Part shown: in pieces, positions 17,953 to 26,175 of the stretch
Numbering within the stretch: the stretch's first letter is position 1
How the letters are laid out: the number at the start of each line of letters is the position of its first letter
Source: Eikenella longinqua
Lineage (GTDB): Bacteria; Pseudomonadota; Gammaproteobacteria; Burkholderiales; Neisseriaceae
Direction: 5' to 3'
DNA length: 64,000 bases
Assembly: GCF_001648355.1 (NCBI RefSeq)
Contig: NZ_LXSL01000017.1
Location: 1 to 64,000, forward strand
The notes under the pieces: model-generated
Database searches by the model: none
What the model saw: only the letters and a program-made list of their open reading frames with translations
Told to the model about the DNA's origin: nothing
Translations under genes and position numbers: made by a program

Positions 17953-19383
17953 ATGCGTATCCGTCACGCCCTCTTCCCGCTGCTGCTCGCCCTGCCGCTG
18001 CCCGCGCTGGCCGCCGAGCTCAACGGCGCCGAGCTGAGCCTGCCCTGGGGCATCCCCTTCGTGCTGATTCTGCTCTCCATCGCCACCGGCCCCCTGTTTT
18101 TCGCCCACATCTGGCACCACCACTTCGGCAAAATCACCGCCGGCTGGACGCTCGCCTTCCTCATCCCCTTCACCCTGGTATATGGCTTCTCCACCAGCCT
18201 GCACGTGCTCGTGCACGCCCTGGTGGCCGAATACATTCCGTTTATCCTGCTGCTGTGGGCGCTCTACACCATTTCCGGCGGCATCCTGGTGTGGGGCAAC
18301 CTGCACGGCAGCCCGTGCCTGAACACCGCCCTGCTCGCCATCGGCACGCTGCTGGCCTCCGTGATGGGCACCACCGGCGCCGCCATGCTGATGATCCGCC
18401 CCATCCTGAAAGCCAACGACAACCGCAAGCACCGCGTGCATGTGGTGGTGTTTTTCATCTTCCTGGTGGCCAATATCGGCGGCGGCCTCACCCCGCTGGG
18501 TGACCCGCCCCTCTTCCTCGGCTTTTTGAAAGGCGTGGATTTCATGTGGACGGTGGAGCACATGCTGCCGCCGGTGCTGATTAGCGCCGCCGTGCTGCTC
18601 ACCGTGTTCTACTTCCTCGACCGCCACTACTTCGCCCAGGCCGACGAAATCCTTGCCAAAGACCCGAGCCCCGACAGCCCGCCGGAAAAAATCAAGCTCA
18701 TGGGCAAATGGAACTTCCTGCTCTTGGGCGGCGTGGTGGCAGCCGTGATGATGTCAGGCATTTGGAAGCCCGAACACCCCGGCTTGGAAATCCTCGGCAC
18801 GCACTACGCCCTGCAAAACCTCGCCCGCGACGTGATTTTGGTGGCGCTGGGCATCACCTCGCTGCTGATCACGCCCAAGCAGGTGCGCGCCGGCAACGAA
18901 TTCAACTGGGGGCCGATTGCCGAAGTGGGTAAGCTCTTCCTCGGCATTTTCATCACCATCGCCCCCGTGCTCGCCATGCTGCAAGCCGGCGAGAGCGGCC
19001 CCTTCGCCCCGCTGATTGCGCTGGTGCACGACGCTGCGGGCAACCCGATCAACACCATGTATTTCTGGATGACCGGCATGCTCTCCGCCTTTTTGGACAA
19101 CGCGCCCACCTACCTCGTGTTCTTCAACATGGCCGGCGGCGACGCGCAGGCGCTGATGACCGGCCACCTGTTCCACTCGCTTTTGGCCATCTCCATGGGC
19201 TCGGTGTTTATGGGCGCACTCAGCTACATCGGCAACGCGCCAAACTTCATGGTGAAGGCTATCGCCGAACAGCGCAAAGTGCCCATGCCCGGCTTCTTCG
19301 GCTACATGATGTGGTCGTTCGGCATCCTCGTGCCGCTGTTTATCCTGCACACGCTGATTTTCTTCGTGTGGCAGATTTTCTAA
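17953..19383 (+). CDS. sodium:proton antiporter, NhaD/CitMHS-like ion transporter
   Basis: 476 residues with a hydrophobic signal-like N-terminus (ALFPLLLALPLPALAAELNG) and about 12 transmembrane segments. Conserved motifs include MGTTGAAMLMIRP, ANIGGGLTPLGDPPLFLGFL and DNAPTYLVFFNMAGGDAQ, typical of the ion transporter superfamily members annotated as sodium:proton antiporters in Neisseria; citrate transport is an older label for the family. ATG 17953 follows an AAAGGAAAC ribosome site. It is a single-gene unit with a DUS terminator. Direction and ion are inferred from family only. Confidence 0.85.
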   Translation: MRIRHALFPLLLALPLPALAAELNGAELSLPWGIPFVLILLSIATGPLFFAHIWHHHFGKITAGWTLAFLIPFTLVYGFSTSLHVLVHALVAEYIPFILLLWALYTISGGILVWGNLHGSPCLNTALLAIGTLLASVMGTTGAAMLMIRPILKANDNRKHRVHVVVFFIFLVANIGGGLTPLGDPPLFLGFLKGVDFMWTVEHMLPPVLISAAVLLTVFYFLDRHYFAQADEILAKDPSPDSPPEKIKLMGKWNFLLLGGVVAAVMMSGIWKPEHPGLEILGTHYALQNLARDVILVALGITSLLITPKQVRAGNEFNWGPIAEVGKLFLGIFITIAPVLAMLQAGESGPFAPLIALVHDAAGNPINTMYFWMTGMLSAFLDNAPTYLVFFNMAGGDAQALMTGHLFHSLLAISMGSVFMGALSYIGNAPNFMVKAIAEQRKVPMPGFFGYMMWSFGILVPLFILHTLIFFVWQIF

Positions 19384-19396
19384 GGGCGCAGTAAGA

Positions 19397-19434
19397 TGAA
19401 GGCTACCTGAAAACTATTTTTCAGGTAGCCTTTG
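19397..19434 (+). terminator. DUS inverted-pair terminator after the antiporter gene
   Basis: AAGGCTACCTGAAAA and TTTTTCAGGTAGCCTT nearly abut, giving a tight hairpin with T-run, 14 bases after the stop. Confidence 0.8.
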
Positions 19435-19452
19435 ATTTTCGGGGAGCGAAAA

Positions 19453-19608
19453 ATGAAGCAATCCGGTTCTTATTCTGACCTTCAGTCTTTTGGTTATGGC
19501 TTGGCAATCGTTGCCGTAACCATCGTCTCTATTGCTGCTGTCGTCGCTAATTTCATCTTTACTTGGCACATCCTTGCCGCATTATTGGATACGGCAACTG
19601 CGCCTTGA
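19453..19608 (+). CDS. 51-residue single-pass membrane protein
   Basis: Short reading frame with a GGGGAG ribosome site 8 bases ahead of its ATG. It has a polar start (MKQSGSYSDLQSFGYG), one strong transmembrane segment (about 17-45, LAIVAVTIVSIAAVVANFIF) and a short polar tail. Codon use is less GC-rich than in neighbours. It is not similar to anything I recognise. It lies between two DUS hairpins, so it would be its own transcription unit. Confidence 0.45.
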   Translation: MKQSGSYSDLQSFGYGLAIVAVTIVSIAAVVANFIFTWHILAALLDTATAP

Positions 19609-19694
19609 AGCCAAACAAGCAGCAAACCAAACTCCCGCCCCTCCGGAAAACCACCCAAACCACCACGATTAAACCCGTGCCAACCCCAATCCCC

Positions 19695-19728
19695 ATTTTT
19701 CAGGTAGCCCCAAAGGCTACCTGAAACC
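19695..19728. terminator. DUS inverted pair upstream of rsuA
   Basis: TTTTTCAGGTAGCC and GGCTACCTGAAA around a 6-base centre; could end transcription of the small membrane gene. Confidence 0.55.
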
Positions 19729-19771
19729 CTGTGCTATCATCCCGAATCCCACACTCATCCCCCGCCCAACC

Positions 19772-20455
19772 ATGCAGCTCACCAAATACCTCCAAGCCCA
19801 AGGCATCGGCAGCCGCAAACAATGCCGCCAGCTTATCGAACAAGGCCGCATCGCCATCAACGGCGCCCCCGCCGAACACCCCGCCGCCGAAATCGAGCCC
19901 ACCCAAGTGCACAGCCTCGCCATCGACGGCGAAGCGCTCGCCGTCATCCCCCTGCCGTATTATTACATCCTGCTGCACAAGCCCGCCGGCTACGAAACCT
20001 CCCACAAACCGCGCGACTACCCCAGCATCTTCTCCCTGCTGCCCGATCACCTCCGCGCCACCGGGCCCCAAGCCGTCGGCCGCCTCGACGCCGACACCAC
20101 CGGCGTACTGCTCCTCACCAACGACGGCGCCTTCAACCACCGCCAAACCTCGCCCAAACAACACGTGGCCAAGCTCTACCGCGCCACCCTCAAACACCCC
20201 GCCGGCGAAGAACTGTGCGCCACCCTGCGCCAAGGCGTGCTGCTGCACGACGATAACGAAACCGTGGCCGCCGCCGCAGCCGAGCTCGAAAGCCCGCACA
20301 GCCTGCTGCTCACCCTCACCGAAGGCAAATACCACCAAGTCAAACGCATGGTGGCCGCCGCCGGCAACCGAGTGGAAGCCCTGCACCGCCTGCGCTTCGG
20401 CGATTGGGATTGCCAAGGCCTGCAACCCGGCGAATGGCGCTTTATCCAGCCCTAG
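19772..20455 (+). CDS. rsuA: 16S rRNA pseudouridine(516) synthase
   Basis: 227 residues. The S4 RNA-binding domain is at 1-45 (LTKYLQAQGIGSRKQCRQLI), followed by the RsuA catalytic domain with the Asp in GRLDADTTGVLLLTNDG, and KLYRATL and EGKYHQVKRM motifs. It converts U516 of 16S rRNA to pseudouridine. The length fits RsuA rather than the longer RluB/RluE relatives. It stands alone. Confidence 0.92.
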   Translation: MQLTKYLQAQGIGSRKQCRQLIEQGRIAINGAPAEHPAAEIEPTQVHSLAIDGEALAVIPLPYYYILLHKPAGYETSHKPRDYPSIFSLLPDHLRATGPQAVGRLDADTTGVLLLTNDGAFNHRQTSPKQHVAKLYRATLKHPAGEELCATLRQGVLLHDDNETVAAAAAELESPHSLLLTLTEGKYHQVKRMVAAAGNRVEALHRLRFGDWDCQGLQPGEWRFIQP

Positions 20456-20803
20456 CGCCGCCGTCAGGCAAACCAGCAGGTTGCCCTTCAACCTTCCCAT
20501 CCGTTCCCAACACAAGCCCGCGGCTTACTGCTTCCCTCCGGCCTGCCGATACTTTTTAGCTTCGCAGAAACTCCGCTGCACGGCGTTTTGACTGCGTTGA
20601 AGCTTACGCTTTCAGGCAGCCTTGCCCGCCCCAGCCAAACAAAAGGGCAATCTTTGCTTACTCGAATGCAGGCTGGTTGTCAAGAAACCGCCTAAGATAC
20701 TGTTCAGATTGGGTTTTACTGCTTGCCCCTGTTGTCGGGGCGTAATATAAGGCTACCTGAACTTTTCAGGTAGCCTCTCTTTTCCAGCAAATTTCCAGCA
20801 AAT
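20456..20803. other. intergenic region with DUS-linked repeat
   Basis: Contains a copy of the repeat module TTTTAGCTTCGCAGAAACT (about 20556-20574) and the module ACTGCGTTGAAGCT next to a degenerate DUS (TTCAGGCAGCCT, about 20611-20622). No gene is seen. Confidence 0.5.
20749..20777 (-). terminator. DUS inverted-pair terminator after the VOC gene
   Basis: AAGGCTACCTGAA and TTCAGGTAGCCT with a 3-base loop, a near-perfect palindrome 27 bases past the minus-strand stop. Confidence 0.75.
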
Positions 20804-21202
20804 CTACTCGTTCCAAGCCATCGCTTCGATTTTGTGCCCGTCTAAATCGCGCACAAAGCAGCCGTAGTAGGCTTCTCCGTAGTGCGGGCGTTTGCCGGGC
20901 GCGCCGTCGGGCTGGGCGCCGTGGGCGAGGGCGGCGGCGTAGAAGGCGTCCACCTGCGCATTGTTTTCCGCCAAAAAGGCGATGTGCACGCCGTTGGCGG
21001 TTTGCGCGGGCTGCCCGTCGTGCGGCGCCTGAATCCAGAATTCGGGGAAGGCGCGGCCATAGGCGATGGCGCGGTGTTCGCTCAAATCCAGCACGCGGCG
21101 GATGCCCAGCGGGGCGAGCGCGGCATCATAAAAGGCGGCGGCCCGCTCGAATTGATTGGTGCCGAGGGAAACGTGCGACAGGGCGCTTTGCGGTTGGGTC
21201 AT
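20804..21202 (-). CDS. VOC-family (glyoxalase/dioxygenase fold) protein
   Basis: 132 residues from the ATG at 21202 (MTQPQSALSHVSLGTNQFER), which has a clear AAAAGGAG ribosome site. One beta-alpha-beta-beta-beta pair at each end; metal-type ligands are plausible in HVSLG, HIAFLAE and HKIEAM. Likely a small lyase, isomerase or binding protein; the substrate is not evident. The C-terminal YYGCFVRDLDGHKIEAM is typical. The Correia-like element ends 33 bases upstream and could supply its promoter. Confidence 0.85.
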   Translation of the reverse strand: MTQPQSALSHVSLGTNQFERAAAFYDAALAPLGIRRVLDLSEHRAIAYGRAFPEFWIQAPHDGQPAQTANGVHIAFLAENNAQVDAFYAAALAHGAQPDGAPGKRPHYGEAYYGCFVRDLDGHKIEAMAWNE

Positions 21203-21234
21203 GGCAGAACTCCTTTTGCGGGTGGGGAATGGCT

Positions 21235-21343
21235 TATAGCGAACCAACTTAACTTTCGCTACGGCGTTAGCTCGCCTTGCCGTACTCCTCTGTACTGTCT
21301 GCGGCTCGCTGCCTGGTATCGAAAGCCAATTTGATTCGCTATA
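21235..21343. mobile_element. Correia-like (CREE/NEMIS type) miniature element
   Basis: 109 bp bounded by imperfect terminal inverted repeats (TATAGCGAACCAA on the left; TTGATTCGCTATA on the right). The interior matches the Neisseria Correia core as I know it: ACGGCGTTAGCTCGCCTTGC, then CGTACT and TGTACTGTCTGCGGC. Length agrees with the short Correia form (about 105 bp). Neisseria copies start TATAGTGGATTAAA; this variant has TATAGCGAA ends. Correia elements are non-autonomous and can carry promoters and an RNase III site. Confidence 0.78.
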
Positions 21344-21401
21344 GTGATTTTAAACCATTGGGCATGGCGGATTCCAGAATCCGGCCTGCGGCCAAGCAAA
21401 G

Positions 21402-21458
21402 GGCTACCTGAAAAATGCGCAACGCTTTTGGCTGCGCCCAAACATTTTTCAGGTAGCC
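21402..21458. repeat. 57-bp inverted repeat, left copy, at the macro gene 3' end
   Basis: Begins with GGCTACCTGAAAAATG and ends with CATTTTTCAGGTAGCC, so it carries an eikDUS at each end. It is the reverse complement of 21991-22047 except for one base. The macro gene stop codon lies inside it. Confidence 0.9.
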
Positions 21459-21961
21459 GCCAACAGCCGCCGATAGCGCGCCGCATCCTGCGTCGAAAAG
21501 CAGCAAAACACCACGCGCGCCACCTGCGGGCATTGCGCCAGCGTGTCGCGCACGGCCTGCACGGCGATTTCCGCCGCCTCGTCTGCGGGATAGCCGTACA
21601 CGCCGGTGCTGATGCAGGGGAAGGCGATGCTCTTGGCGCCGTGCGCGGCGGCCAGCCGGAGCGAGCGGGCATAGGCCGCGGCCAGCAGCGCCGCTTCTCC
21701 GTGCCGCCCGCCGCGCCACACCGAGCCGACGGTGTGCACCACCCATCGCGCGGGCAGGCGGTAGCCCCGGGTGATTTTGGCTTCGCCCGGCAGGCAGCCG
21801 CCCAGCGTGCGGCACTCGGCCAAAAGCTGCGGCCCGGCGGCACGGTGTATCGCCCCGTCCACCCCGCCGCCGCCGAGCAGCGAGGAGTTGGCGGCGTTTA
21901 CGATGGCGTCCACCGCCAGCGTGGTGATGTCGGCTTGGATGGTTTCGAGTGTGGCGGGCAT
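21449..21961 (-). CDS. macro domain protein (O-acetyl-ADP-ribose deacetylase type)
   Basis: 170 residues forming one macro domain, which binds ADP-ribose and removes acetyl or ADP-ribosyl groups. Signatures: ITTLAVDAIVNAANSSLLGG, then GGVDGAIHRAAG, CLPGEAKITRGYRLPARWV and FPCISTGVYGYPADEA, all as in the YmdB/MacroD class. Start ATG 21961 precedes the first strand. The stop TGA is supplied by an eikDUS within the left 57-bp repeat. The gene is framed by 57-bp inverted repeats. It might counteract ADP-ribosylation or clear O-acetyl-ADP-ribose, the by-product of Sir2 deacetylation, but no link to the distant Sir2 gene is shown. Confidence 0.92.
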   Translation of the reverse strand: MPATLETIQADITTLAVDAIVNAANSSLLGGGGVDGAIHRAAGPQLLAECRTLGGCLPGEAKITRGYRLPARWVVHTVGSVWRGGRHGEAALLAAAYARSLRLAAAHGAKSIAFPCISTGVYGYPADEAAEIAVQAVRDTLAQCPQVARVVFCCFSTQDAARYRRLLAAT

Positions 21962-21990
21962 GGCGCTTTCCTTGCTGCTGTGGGGTTGAA

Positions 21991-22047
21991 GGCTACCTGA
22001 AAAATGTTTGGGCGCAGCCAAAAGCGTTGCACATTTTTCAGGTAGCC
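21991..22047. repeat. 57-bp inverted repeat, right copy, upstream of the macro gene
   Basis: Reverse complement of 21402-21458 with a single difference (GCAC instead of GCGC near the right end). The internal part reads TTTGGGCGCAGCCAAAAGCG. Confidence 0.9.
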
Positions 22048-22162
22048 TAGGCTTCGCCTGCATGATACGCCCGCTCGGCTGCCGACCCAAGAGGCTGGCT
22101 GAAATCTGCCGCCGCCGTTTCAGGTACAATACCCGCCGTCTCCCTCCCCGCCTCCCATTGCC

Positions 22163-24388
22163 GTGCCCTACTGCCAAGTTGCCCTCAACGTGCCGCTCGA
22201 CAAGCTGCTCACCTACCGCGCCGACCGCATTCCCGCGCCCGGTACGCGCGTGGCCGTGCCCTTTCGCGGCAAAACCGTGGCCGGCATCGCGTGGGGCGCG
22301 TGCGCAGCGCCGGAAATCGATCCCGCCAAAATCTTGCCGCTGGCGCAGATGTTTGCAAACGAGCCGCCGCTGCCCGCCGCCTGGCGCGAGCTCATCGAAT
22401 TCACCGCCCGCTATTATCACCACTCCATCGGCCAAACCGCCTTCACCGCGCTGCCGGCCGGCCTGCGCGAAGCCAAGCCCTGCCCGCTGCCGCCGCCCGA
22501 GCCGTGGTTTGCGCTCACTGAATTGGGGCGGCAGCAGCCCACGCCGCCGCCGCGCCACCGCCGCCAGGCCGCGCTGTGGCAGGCCTTGCTGGCCGCGCCC
22601 TTGAGCCGGAGCGCCGCCCGCGCCATTGCGCCGCAAGCCGCCGTGCAACTGGCCGCCTGGCAGGCGCAGGGCTGGCTCGCCGCCGAAACGCCCGTTGCCC
22701 CCGCCCGCCTGCCGATTCCGCCTTCGCCCGTGCCGCTCAACCCCGGGCAGCAGGCCGCCGCCGATGCGGTGGCGCAGGCGCAGGGCTTCGCCCCCTTCCT
22801 GCTGCATGGCATCACCGGCAGCGGCAAAACCGAAACCTATTTCGAAGCCATGGCCGCCGCGCTCTCTGCTGGCAGGCAAGTGCTGTTCCTGCTGCCGGAA
22901 ATCAGCCTCACGCCGCAGCTCATCGCCCGATTGCAACAGCGTTTTGCCGAGGTGCCCACCGCCGTGCTGCACAGCCAAACCGCCGCCGGCGAGCGCACCC
23001 AAGGCTACCTGAAAGCCATGTGCGGGCAAGTCCGCCTGGTGGTGGGCACGCGGCTGGCGGTGTTCACGCCGCTGCCGGATTTGGGGCTGATTGTGGTGGA
23101 CGAAGAGCACGACGCTTCGTTTAAGCAAGACAGCGAGCTGCGCTACCACGCCCGCGATTTGGCCGTGTGGCGCGCGCGGCAAGCCGGCTGCCCGATTATG
23201 CTGGGCAGCGCCACGCCCTCTCTGGAAAGCTGGCACAAAGCGAAAAGCGGTGCCTACCGCCTGCTCAGCCTGCCGCAGCGCGCCCGTGCCGCCGCCCGCC
23301 TGCCCGAAATCCGCCTCATCGACATCCGCCGCGAGCCGCTGGATCAAGGCTTCTGCCCCGCCGCCTTCAAGCTCTTGCGGCAAAACCACGCCGCAGGCGG
23401 CATGAGCATGGTGTACCTCAACCGACGCGGCTTCGCCCCCACCCTGTTTTGCGGCGACTGCGGCCACACCTTCGGCTGCCCGCACTGCTCGGCCAAGCTG
23501 GTGCTGCACCAGCGCGCCCGCCAGCTGCGCTGCCACCACTGCGGCCTGGCCGTGCCCATTCCGAAAAAATGCCCCAGCTGCGGCAACCAAGACCTCACCG
23601 CCGTGGGCATCGGCACGCAACGGGTGGAAGAAGCCCTGCGCGCGCAGCTGCCCGAAGCCAAAATCGAGCGTGTGGACAGAGACAGCGTGGCGCGCAAAGG
23701 CGACTGGCAGCGGCTCTACCAGCGCATTGCCGAAAACGGCGTGGACATTTTGGTGGGCACGCAGATGCTGGCCAAAGGCCACGATTTCGCCCGCCTGAAC
23801 CTGGTGCTGGTGCTCAACGCCGACGGCAGCCTTTATAGCGCCGACTTCCGCGCCCCCGAGCGCCTGTTTGCCGAGCTGATGCAGGTGGCCGGGCGTGCCG
23901 GACGCGCCGAGCTGCCCGGCCGCGTGTTTATCCAAACCCGCCTGCCCGAGCACCGCGTGTACCAATCCCTCCTGCGGCAAGACTACCCCGCCTTCGCTGA
24001 AGCCGAACTGGCCGAGAGAGAAAGTTTCGATATGCCGCCCTTCGCCCACACCGCCGCCGTCCGCGCCGACGCCGCCAATATGGCCGATGCGTTGGAACTC
24101 TTGCGCCTGGCCGCCGAGTGGGTGGCTCAGCAAGGGCTACCTGAAAACGAACGCAGTGAGTTTCGCCAAAACGGGGAAAGCGAAGCGGCCGAAGTGCTCT
24201 GCCTCGGCCCCGTGCCCATGCTGCTGGCCCGGCTCGCCGGCCGCGAACGCGCGCAGGTGTTCCTCGAAAGCCCCAGCCGCAAAGCCCTGCACCGCCAAGT
24301 GTCCCTCTGGCAGCAGGCACTCGCCGCGCTGGCACGGCAGTTTGCCGCCGCCAGATGGTCGGTGGACATCGACCCGCTGGAAATGTGA
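22163..24388 (+). CDS. priA: primosomal replication restart helicase
   Basis: PriA reloads the replisome at collapsed forks. 741 residues: N-terminal 3'-DNA-binding domain (1-100), winged helix, then helicase core with Walker A GITGSGKTETYF (about 216) and DEEH (about 312). The zinc-binding Cys set is interrupted in the usual way (CGDCGHTFGCPHC, then CHHC and CPSC; about 430-477), followed by the C-terminal helicase lobe (GTQMLAKGHDF, QVAGRAGR). The GTG at 22163 is the only start near the domain edge. In-frame eikDUS encode GYLKAMCG and GLPENERSEF, the latter an insertion-like stretch near residue 660. A DUS-pair terminator follows. Confidence 0.96.
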   Translation: MPYCQVALNVPLDKLLTYRADRIPAPGTRVAVPFRGKTVAGIAWGACAAPEIDPAKILPLAQMFANEPPLPAAWRELIEFTARYYHHSIGQTAFTALPAGLREAKPCPLPPPEPWFALTELGRQQPTPPPRHRRQAALWQALLAAPLSRSAARAIAPQAAVQLAAWQAQGWLAAETPVAPARLPIPPSPVPLNPGQQAAADAVAQAQGFAPFLLHGITGSGKTETYFEAMAAALSAGRQVLFLLPEISLTPQLIARLQQRFAEVPTAVLHSQTAAGERTQGYLKAMCGQVRLVVGTRLAVFTPLPDLGLIVVDEEHDASFKQDSELRYHARDLAVWRARQAGCPIMLGSATPSLESWHKAKSGAYRLLSLPQRARAAARLPEIRLIDIRREPLDQGFCPAAFKLLRQNHAAGGMSMVYLNRRGFAPTLFCGDCGHTFGCPHCSAKLVLHQRARQLRCHHCGLAVPIPKKCPSCGNQDLTAVGIGTQRVEEALRAQLPEAKIERVDRDSVARKGDWQRLYQRIAENGVDILVGTQMLAKGHDFARLNLVLVLNADGSLYSADFRAPERLFAELMQVAGRAGRAELPGRVFIQTRLPEHRVYQSLLRQDYPAFAEAELAERESFDMPPFAHTAAVRADAANMADALELLRLAAEWVAQQGLPENERSEFRQNGESEAAEVLCLGPVPMLLARLAGRERAQVFLESPSRKALHRQVSLWQQALAALARQFAAARWSVDIDPLEM

Positions 24389-24423
24389 GCCGCCATAGAT
24401 GGATGGGCAATACCTGCCGCGCA

Positions 24424-24481
24424 AAAGGCTACCTGAAAAATAAGCCGCCAAAAGGGCAGGATATTTTTCAGGTAGCCTTTT
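24424..24481 (+). terminator. DUS inverted-pair terminator after priA
   Basis: AAAAGGCTACCTGAAAAATA and the facing copy flank a small inner stem; ends in TTTT. Confidence 0.7.
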
Positions 24482-24604
24482 CATGCCGCTGCAGCTTGGA
24501 CATTCATGCCCGATATTTGTACTAAAAACCGATAGACATTCCCCCTAAGTATCGGCAAAATGTGGTCTCTTTCGTTTCATCCCGCAACCCAAAAAGGAAA
24601 CCCC

Positions 24605-24922
24605 ATGAAGAAAACTCTGTTTGCCGCCGCCCTGCTGGCCGCCGTGCTTGCCCCTGCCGCTTCCGCCAAAACCGTGCAGCAGATGCGCAGCGAATTCGTG
24701 TCCTCCTGCGTGCAGTCTGCCACTTCCGGCGGCAGCACCCTAAACCGCTCGATGGCCACCACCCTGTGCGGCTGCACCTTCGACGAAACCGCCAAGCAAT
24801 ACCCCGCCGCCCAATGGAAACGCACGCTCGAGCAATACGACCGCACCGGCAACGACCCCGTGTTTGAACGCCGCATGCGCGCCTCCACCGAAACCTGCGT
24901 GCGCCGCCACGTGCGCCGCTAA
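24605..24922 (+). CDS. secreted small cysteine-containing protein
   Basis: 105 residues with a clear signal peptide (MKKTLFAAALLAAVLAPAAS, cleaved about AKT) and a mature helix-rich part with four Cys (SSCVQS, TLCGCTF, TETCVRR), probably two disulfides in the periplasm. Ribosome site AAAGGAAA. The Cys pattern recalls small periplasmic hypothetical proteins of beta-proteobacteria; I cannot name a family. It is a single-gene unit between DUS hairpins. Confidence 0.8.
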   Translation: MKKTLFAAALLAAVLAPAASAKTVQQMRSEFVSSCVQSATSGGSTLNRSMATTLCGCTFDETAKQYPAAQWKRTLEQYDRTGNDPVFERRMRASTETCVRRHVRR

Positions 24923-24939
24923 TCCCCGCGCATCAAACC

Positions 24940-24972
24940 AAAGGCTACCTGAATTTATTTTCAGGTAGCCTC
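24940..24972 (+). terminator. DUS inverted-pair terminator
   Basis: AAAGGCTACCTGAA and TTCAGGTAGCCT around a 7-base AT loop, 18 bases after the stop of the small secreted protein gene. Confidence 0.7.
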
Positions 24973-25050
24973 AATCTTTCCCGCCACAGCGGATGCTTTC
25001 CGCCGTCCTTCCCGCTACAATACGCCCTTTTCGTTTCCCCGCCACATCCC

Positions 25051-25989
25051 ATGAACATCCGCTTCGGCAACACCGCGTTTCTGCCGCACCCGCGCGGCAG
25101 CGCCGTAACCATCGGCAACTTCGACGGCGTCCACCTCGGCCACCGCCACATCCTCGAACGCCTGCGCCAAGAAGCCGATGCGCGCGGCCTGGCCGCCGTG
25201 GCCATCGTGTTCGAGCCGCAGCCGCAGGAATTTTTCAGCCGGCGGCGCGGCGTGGAACAGCCCTTCCGCCTCAGCCCCCTTCGCGAAAAACTGCGCCTGC
25301 TGCGCGATACCGGCTGCCTCGACGCCGTGTGGGTGCTGCGTTTCAACGCCGAGCTCTCCGCCATGCCCGCGCCCGATTTTATCCAAAACCTGCTGTTCGG
25401 CCAGCTGAACACCCGCTACCTGCTCATCGGCGACGACTTCCGCTTCGGCGCCGGCCGCCAAGGCGATATCGAGCTCCTGCGCCGCCGCCCCGAAATGCAA
25501 ACAGAAAGCACCCCCTCCGTGATGGTGCAAGACGTGCGCGCCAGCAGCACCCTGGTGCGCCAAGCCCTGAGCGAAGGCCGCCTCGCCTACGCCGAAAGCC
25601 TGCTCGGTCACCGCTATTCGCTCATCGGCCGCGTGAAGCACGGCGCCAAGCTCGGCCGCACTATCGGCAGCCCCACCGCCAATATCCACCTGCCCCCGCA
25701 CCGCTACCCGCTCGGCGGCGTGTTTGCCGTGGCCGCACACGGCGCATTCGGCAGCCGCCCCGGCGTGGCCAGCTTCGGGCTCAACCCCACCGTGTCCGAC
25801 CTGCCCACGCAGAAGCTGGAAGTGCACCTCTTTGATTTTGCGGAAAACCTATACGGCCAGCGCCTGCGCATCGACTTCCTGCACAAACTGCGCGACGAGC
25901 AAAAATTCCCCGGCCTGCCCGAGCTGCAAGCGCAAATCGCCGCCGATATGGCCGAAGCCCGCGAGTGGCTGGCACGGCATTCGCGTTAA
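25051..25989 (+). CDS. ribF: bifunctional riboflavin kinase / FAD synthetase
   Basis: Makes FMN and then FAD from riboflavin. 312 residues: N-terminal FAD synthetase with the nucleotidyl transferase motif GNFDGVHLGH, and DDFRFGAGRQG; C-terminal riboflavin kinase with LGRTIGSPTANIHLPPHRYP, then LGGVFAV and DFAENLYG. The length is normal. ATG 25051 sits directly at the domain start. In many bacteria ribF precedes ileS; here it stands alone. Confidence 0.96.
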   Translation: MNIRFGNTAFLPHPRGSAVTIGNFDGVHLGHRHILERLRQEADARGLAAVAIVFEPQPQEFFSRRRGVEQPFRLSPLREKLRLLRDTGCLDAVWVLRFNAELSAMPAPDFIQNLLFGQLNTRYLLIGDDFRFGAGRQGDIELLRRRPEMQTESTPSVMVQDVRASSTLVRQALSEGRLAYAESLLGHRYSLIGRVKHGAKLGRTIGSPTANIHLPPHRYPLGGVFAVAAHGAFGSRPGVASFGLNPTVSDLPTQKLEVHLFDFAENLYGQRLRIDFLHKLRDEQKFPGLPELQAQIAADMAEAREWLARHSR

Positions 25990-26011
25990 GCCTTCACACC
26001 GTTGCAACATC

Positions 26012-26063
26012 CCAAAAAGGCTACCTGAAAATGTTTCAAACCATTTTTCAGGTAGCCTTTTTG
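26012..26063 (+). terminator. DUS inverted-pair terminator after ribF
   Basis: AAAAAGGCTACCTGAAAATG with a facing copy ending in TTTTT, about 25 bases past the stop. Confidence 0.75.
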
Positions 26064-26175
26064 TGTTTTCATCTTTCCCCTTAACATTATCTAGCAAATA
26101 TTAAGGATGCTTTAACTTTTATATCAGCCATGCTATGCTTTTGGCTCATCTTAATTAACTATAGTGGAGATAATC

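Noticed and set aside
4113..21961. Sir2 and macro domain genes as one ADP-ribosylation operon
   Set aside because: They lie over 16 kb apart on opposite strands with unrelated genes between; the Sir2 also has normal deacylase features.
21449..24133. A very long minus-strand reading frame (894 codons) covering priA and the macro gene
   Set aside because: Only its last 170 codons are real (macro domain). The rest is the antisense of priA, open because of high GC.
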